A stretch of 8,861 nucleotides of DNA, taken from contig JAPLCL010000346.1 of the NCBI GenBank assembly GCA_026392265.1, forward strand, positions 1 through 8,861. The letters are read 5' to 3'. Below, one piece after another: positions 5,755 through 8,861 of the stretch (within the stretch, counting starts at the first letter, position 1; the number at the start of each line of letters is the position of its first letter). The position numbers were made by a program, and so were the translations under genes. The notes under the pieces are model-generated. The model searched no databases, was not told the origin of the DNA, and was given only the letters and a program-made list of their open reading frames with translations. The stretch comes from Actinomycetota bacterium (GTDB lineage Bacteria; Actinomycetota; Thermoleophilia; UBA2241).

Positions 5755-5811
5755 AGCGGCGCCAGTCCTCCGATGCGGTCTCCGCTCGTTGCGGCGACCT
5801 GCGGCCAGAGT

Positions 5812-6399
5812 CTAGCAGCCGGGCAGGCGCCGGCGAAGCAAGCGCGCGGTCCGCGCGGTCGCCTCGCCGACGGCCATCCCGACGAGCGACCCCACGATGA
5901 CGTCGCCGGGGTAGTGCACCCCGCTGTGCACCCTGGAGTAGGCGACGACGGTGGCGAGCCCACGGAGCGGCACGCCGAGCGCCGGCAGCGCCTCGGCGAC
6001 CCCGGCGGCGAAGGCGAAGCCGGACGCGGAGTGGCCCGACGGGAAGGAGGTCGACGTCGGCATGTGCACGTGCCGCGCCTCGACGACGCGCACGGCGCCG
6101 CGCTCCGGCCGCGGCCGCTGGCCGGCGTACTTCATCGGGATGTTGACGATCGCCGAGTTGAGCCCGACCGCGGCGAGGCCGGTGACGGCCGCTCGCCGCC
6201 CCTTCGGGCCGCCCAGCGCGAACAGCACCACGCCGATGCCGGCGTACAGCTTGGCGTGGTTGGCCAGGTTCGAGAGGCGCTTCAGCGGGACGTCGATGAG
6301 CGGTGTGGGCGTGGCCTCGACAGCCTGGTACACGGCGACGTCCAGCTCTTCCAGCTCGCGGAGCACGCGACGCGCGAGGGTGGGCGGCGCCTCAGTCAT
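5812..6399 (-). CDS. PAP2-family membrane lipid phosphatase
   Basis: A 195-residue protein with all three motifs of the PAP2 / type 2 phosphatidic acid phosphatase superfamily (PF01569): KYAGQRPRP (K90, R97, P98), FPSGHSAS (residues 120-123 PSGH, with H123 the acid/base), and SRVHSGVHYPGD (S155-D166, with H162 the nucleophile and D166 supporting it). Such enzymes remove phosphate from phosphatidic acid, undecaprenyl pyrophosphate or related lipids at the membrane. Hydrophobic segments surround the motifs (about 51-63, 70-86, 123-140, 146-155, 165-180). The ATG at 6399 overlaps the upstream kinase stop (ATGACTGA), which suggests translational coupling and explains the lack of a good ribosome site; the frame further upstream is only an antisense-like extension inside the kinase gene. 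The neighbouring kinase makes a lipid phosphate of the type this enzyme could remove. Confidence 0.92.
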   Translation of the reverse strand: MTEAPPTLARRVLRELEELDVAVYQAVEATPTPLIDVPLKRLSNLANHAKLYAGIGVVLFALGGPKGRRAAVTGLAAVGLNSAIVNIPMKYAGQRPRPERGAVRVVEARHVHMPTSTSFPSGHSASGFAFAAGVAEALPALGVPLRGLATVVAYSRVHSGVHYPGDVIVGSLVGMAVGEATARTARLLRRRLPGC

Positions 6400-7762
6400 C
6401 GATCGCGATGGGTCGTCCGAGCACCGTCTGCCACAGGTGCGGCAGCAGCGCACCGATACCGGTCGCTCGGGCGGCCGGCGAGTAGCCGATCGCCTGCGGC
6501 GGCAGCCGCAGGCGCAGGACGCCCGGCCGCGACGAGAACACCAGCGGCGGGTCCATGTCCAGCGATTCACCGTCGAGCCCCACGGCGATGGGTGCTCCCG
6601 ACGTCAGCTCGAAGGTCGGGGCGCTCCAGGCGTGGTAGCCCTCGCACAACTCAGGGCGCGACGTCGCCAGTGCGGCCACGGCGCGCGTCGCGCTAAGACC
6701 ATCGGGCACGAGGAGGGAGAAGATGCCGAGCAGGCCGGTATCGATGCTGGGGCGCGAGGTGATACCCCCCACGGTCGTGCCGTAGGGGCCGTTGGAGACT
6801 TGGATAACGTGAGCGCCGTCGTGGCGCTCGCCGTCCGGAGTGCTGAAGGGCAGGTCGCAGGGTTGGGTCCCGGGGCCGAGCATCTGCGGCAGCGCCGCGA
6901 GGGTCGTCTCCCTCTTGGCGTCGCGGTACTCGGGCGAGCGCACGATGGTCGCGTAGAGGCCCAGCGAGACGTTGTTGACGAACACCCGTCCATTGACGTC
7001 GCCGAGGTCGATGGCGTGCTCGAGGGCCTCGCCGTAGGCGTCGAGAGCGCCGACGACGTCGTCGCGGTCCAGCCCGAGGTCGAGGGCGAAGTGGTTGCGC
7101 GTCCCGGCCGGGATGACCACCATGGGCACACCGCGCTCGGCGGCCACGCTGGCGACCAGAGCCTGGGACCCATCGCCGCCGGCCATACCGATGACGTCGC
7201 AACCCCGGTCGATAGCGTCGCGCGCGAGCTGGAGCAGATCGTCGCCCCACGTGAGGATGATCGGCTCGATCCCTCGCCCGCGACATTCATCCTCGAGGTG
7301 GAAGCGCTCGGCCTTTCCGCCACCCGACTTGAGGTTCATGATCAGCGCGCCTCGCCGCGCGGCGGGCACGGGCGCGCCCGGTGTGGCGCTCCGCTTGAGG
7401 GTGCGCACGTCGCGGGCGAGCGCATACCGGGCCAGCCCGACCGCGACGCCCAGCAGCGCCAGCTGCAGCAGCAGTAGGAGGCCGGAGAATCCTTCTCGCG
7501 AGACCTCGAGGGCGACGACCGCGACGATCGCCGCGGCGGCGATGACCACCCCGGACCAGCGGCGTCCGCCGGTCCTCGTGAGCGCCTCCCAGGCGGCGAG
7601 CGTCGCCGCGAGGAGCAAGGCGAGCTGCAGGACGACGGCGAGCGGGTTCTTGACGACGATGATGATCGTGACGACCAGCACTACGACGACGAGCGCGAGA
7701 GCAGCCACCGCCGCGAGCCGTCGCCAGATACCGGGTCTGGGAGACGCTTCGTTCATGGGCAA
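6392..7762 (-). CDS. Membrane-anchored diacylglycerol-kinase-family lipid kinase
   Basis: 456 residues if read from TTG at 7762, or 454 from the ATG at 7756. The ribosome site AAGGGGG lies 5 bases before TTG and 11 before ATG, so the TTG start is plausible. Residues 17-37, 42-60, 70-86 and 93-111 form four membrane helices, an N-terminal domain absent from the soluble DgkB/YegS type. The catalytic domain (DAGKc, PF00781) begins near 138: NLKSGGGK (143-150, phosphate-binding loop), GMAGGDGSQALVA (192-204, GGDGT-like nucleotide motif) and IPAGTRNHFALDLGL (217-231). VFVNNVSLGLYA and, near the C-terminus, LDGESLDMD match the second domain of the family. Expected reaction: ATP-dependent phosphorylation of diacylglycerol or a similar lipid alcohol. 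The GGDGS and GTRNHFA forms, in place of GGDGT and GTxNDFA, are common in the actinobacterial branch fused or adjacent to PAP2. It lies 22 bases after the P-type ATPase gene. Confidence 0.9.
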   Translation of the reverse strand: MPMNEASPRPGIWRRLAAVAALALVVVVLVVTIIIVVKNPLAVVLQLALLLAATLAAWEALTRTGGRRWSGVVIAAAAIVAVVALEVSREGFSGLLLLLQLALLGVAVGLARYALARDVRTLKRSATPGAPVPAARRGALIMNLKSGGGKAERFHLEDECRGRGIEPIILTWGDDLLQLARDAIDRGCDVIGMAGGDGSQALVASVAAERGVPMVVIPAGTRNHFALDLGLDRDDVVGALDAYGEALEHAIDLGDVNGRVFVNNVSLGLYATIVRSPEYRDAKRETTLAALPQMLGPGTQPCDLPFSTPDGERHDGAHVIQVSNGPYGTTVGGITSRPSIDTGLLGIFSLLVPDGLSATRAVAALATSRPELCEGYHAWSAPTFELTSGAPIAVGLDGESLDMDPPLVFSSRPGVLRLRLPPQAIGYSPAARATGIGALLPHLWQTVLGRPIAIDD

Positions 7763-7784
7763 GAGAGCCCCCTTATCCCCGTGT

Positions 7785-8861
7785 TCACGCGGCGGCCTCC
7801 TCGGCGGGCAGCGCCACCGGCGAGGGATCCGTCCCGCGACGGGCGATCAGCTTGCCGAGCTCCCAGAGGAAGAAGAGCGCCACGGCGGGCACCAGTGCCA
7901 ACGCCCATTGGGTGAGCGTCAGTTGCGCGGTCCCGAACAGGTGGCGCAGGACCTCCATCTGGGTGATGAGCACGGCGAGCACGAGCTCCACAAGGGCCGT
8001 TATGTTCAGGCTGCGGTTGTCGAACGTCTCGCTGGCGAGCGCCGTAGCCGTCACGCTGCGAGCCTGGAAGGCGGCCGCGATGAGCATCAGCGAGAAGGCC
8101 GTCACTGCCATCGAGGTGCCGATGGGGACGCTGTCGTAGTGGGACACGCCGTAGGTGATCAGCGCGAGCGTGCACAGGGCCAGCCACAGGCCCACGAGAC
8201 CGGCGGTGGTCAGGAGGCCCTTCGTCATGATCGACGCATCGCGTGACCGCGGTTTGAGGTTCATGAGGCCCGGCGCTGCCTTGTCCATACCGAGCGCGAC
8301 GCCGAGCGGCGCGTTGACGAGGAAGTTGATGTAGAGGATCTGCGAGGGCGAGAACGGCTGCCCGGCGGCGATGTTGAGGATGCTGGCCCCGAGGAACGTG
8401 ATGATGTAGGCCACGAGCTCGAGGATCACGAAGCGGATGAACTTGTTGAGGTTGTCGTAGACTTCCCGGCCCTTCTCGACGGCGCGCATGATCGTCGCGA
8501 AGTTGTCGTCCGAGAGGATCATGTTGCCGGCGTTCTTGGCCACCGCCGTACCGGTGCCCATGGCGATGCCGATGTCGGCCGCCTTGATCGCCGGAGCGTC
8601 GTTGACGCCGTCACCGGTCATGGAGACGACCTCGCCCTTCTTCTTGAGCGTCTCGACGAGCAGCACCTTGTGCTCGGGCGCGACGCGCCCGACCACGCCG
8701 ATGTCGTCGATGCGCGCCAGCCTCTCGTCGTCGCTCAGCGCGGCGAACTCCGCCCCGAGCATCGCAGTACCGGGGATACCGAGCTGCGCGGCGATGGCCG
8801 CCCCCGTGGTCACGTCGTCGCCGGTGACCATGCGCACCCGTATCTGGGCGCGCTGGGCATC
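7785..8861 (-). CDS. Cation-translocating P-type ATPase (P2-like), C-terminal part
   Basis: The frame is open to the window edge; about 358 residues of an expected 850-950 are visible, so the phosphorylation DKTGT and nucleotide-binding regions lie outside. The end of the P domain is clear: RVRMVTGDDVTTGAAIA (TGD motif), LARIDDIGVVGRVAPEHK, and MTGDGVNDAPAIKAADIGIA with the hinge GDGVNDAP, followed by DDNFATIMRAVEKGREVYDN. Six C-terminal membrane helices follow (TM5 FVILELVAYIITFLG, TM6 INFLVNAPLGVALGMD, then four more), the TM5-TM10 layout of P2 (SERCA/PMA-like) pumps. Aligning by eye to SERCA, the TM6 aspartate (site of Asp800) is Asn in FLVNAP, and the TM5 Asn/Glu positions are Leu/Tyr, so calcium transport is doubtful and the ion is unknown. 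It is the first visible gene of the minus-strand operon; the lipid kinase starts 22 bases later. Confidence 0.9.
   Translation of the reverse strand, partial: DAQRAQIRVRMVTGDDVTTGAAIAAQLGIPGTAMLGAEFAALSDDERLARIDDIGVVGRVAPEHKVLLVETLKKKGEVVSMTGDGVNDAPAIKAADIGIAMGTGTAVAKNAGNMILSDDNFATIMRAVEKGREVYDNLNKFIRFVILELVAYIITFLGASILNIAAGQPFSPSQILYINFLVNAPLGVALGMDKAAPGLMNLKPRSRDASIMTKGLLTTAGLVGLWLALCTLALITYGVSHYDSVPIGTSMAVTAFSLMLIAAAFQARSVTATALASETFDNRSLNITALVELVLAVLITQMEVLRHLFGTAQLTLTQWALALVPAVALFFLWELGKLIARRGTDPSPVALPAEEAAA

Noticed and set aside
5775..5785. Short palindrome GCGG-TCT-CCGC upstream of the TetR gene as its operator.
   Set aside because: Four-base arms are expected by chance in DNA this GC-rich, and TetR operators are usually longer.
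4906..8246. Very long open frames on the + strand antisense to the minus-strand operon (596, 508 and 383 codons).
   Set aside because: They are GC-rich antisense shadows with Arg/Gly/Ala-rich, low-complexity translations and no domain motifs, while the opposite strand encodes the TetR, PAP2, DAGK and P-type ATPase proteins with full catalytic motifs.
1..8861. CRISPR arrays, tRNA/rRNA genes, insertion sequences, prophage or toxin-antitoxin genes.
   Set aside because: Looked for by eye on both strands; apart from the 35-bp tandem pair and short inverted repeats there is no repeat structure, and no gene resembles these classes.

Overview
This is a high-GC (roughly two thirds G+C by eye), gene-dense bacterial chromosome segment. 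Long spurious antisense frames, GTG/TTG starts, a SHOCT/DUF6325 gene pair and candidate promoters resembling the actinobacterial general-stress sigma factor (SigB/SigF) suggest an actinobacterium, possibly of the Thermoleophilia type. That placement is inference; there is no rRNA or other marker gene. I see no tRNA, rRNA, CRISPR array, insertion sequence or phage gene.

Left part (1-3150, + strand): the C-terminal part of an AI-2E family permease, a ClC-family anion channel/antiporter, and an aquaporin/glyceroporin-type channel. These are three membrane transport proteins in a row, with gaps of 78 and 50 bases. The ClC gene is preceded, almost at its start codon, by a SigB-like promoter.

Middle (3151-5084): a SAM-dependent methyltransferase gene on the minus strand, broken by an exact 35-bp tandem duplication. 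It converges on the aquaporin gene and diverges from a two-gene + strand operon encoding a small SHOCT-domain protein and a DUF6325-type protein. The 211-base divergent region carries two opposed SigB-like promoters, an inverted repeat between them, a third copy of the repeat half-site, a strong GC hairpin and a C8 run. Hairpins without T tracts sit at both convergent gene junctions.

Right part (5085-8861, minus strand): read in transcription order, the C-terminal part of a P2-like cation P-type ATPase, a membrane-anchored diacylglycerol-kinase-family lipid kinase, a PAP2-family lipid phosphatase whose start overlaps the kinase stop, and a TetR-family regulator. The tight spacing (22-base gap, 8-base overlap, 57-base gap) suggests one operon. 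The kinase and phosphatase would act in opposite directions on a lipid phosphate.

Taken together, the window looks like an envelope and ion/osmotic homeostasis neighbourhood, at least partly under a general-stress promoter. The best leads are the duplication-broken methyltransferase, the set of SigB-like promoters with the CGATGGT repeats, and the P-type ATPase that lacks the usual P2 ion-binding side chains. I did not find a clearly new multi-gene system.
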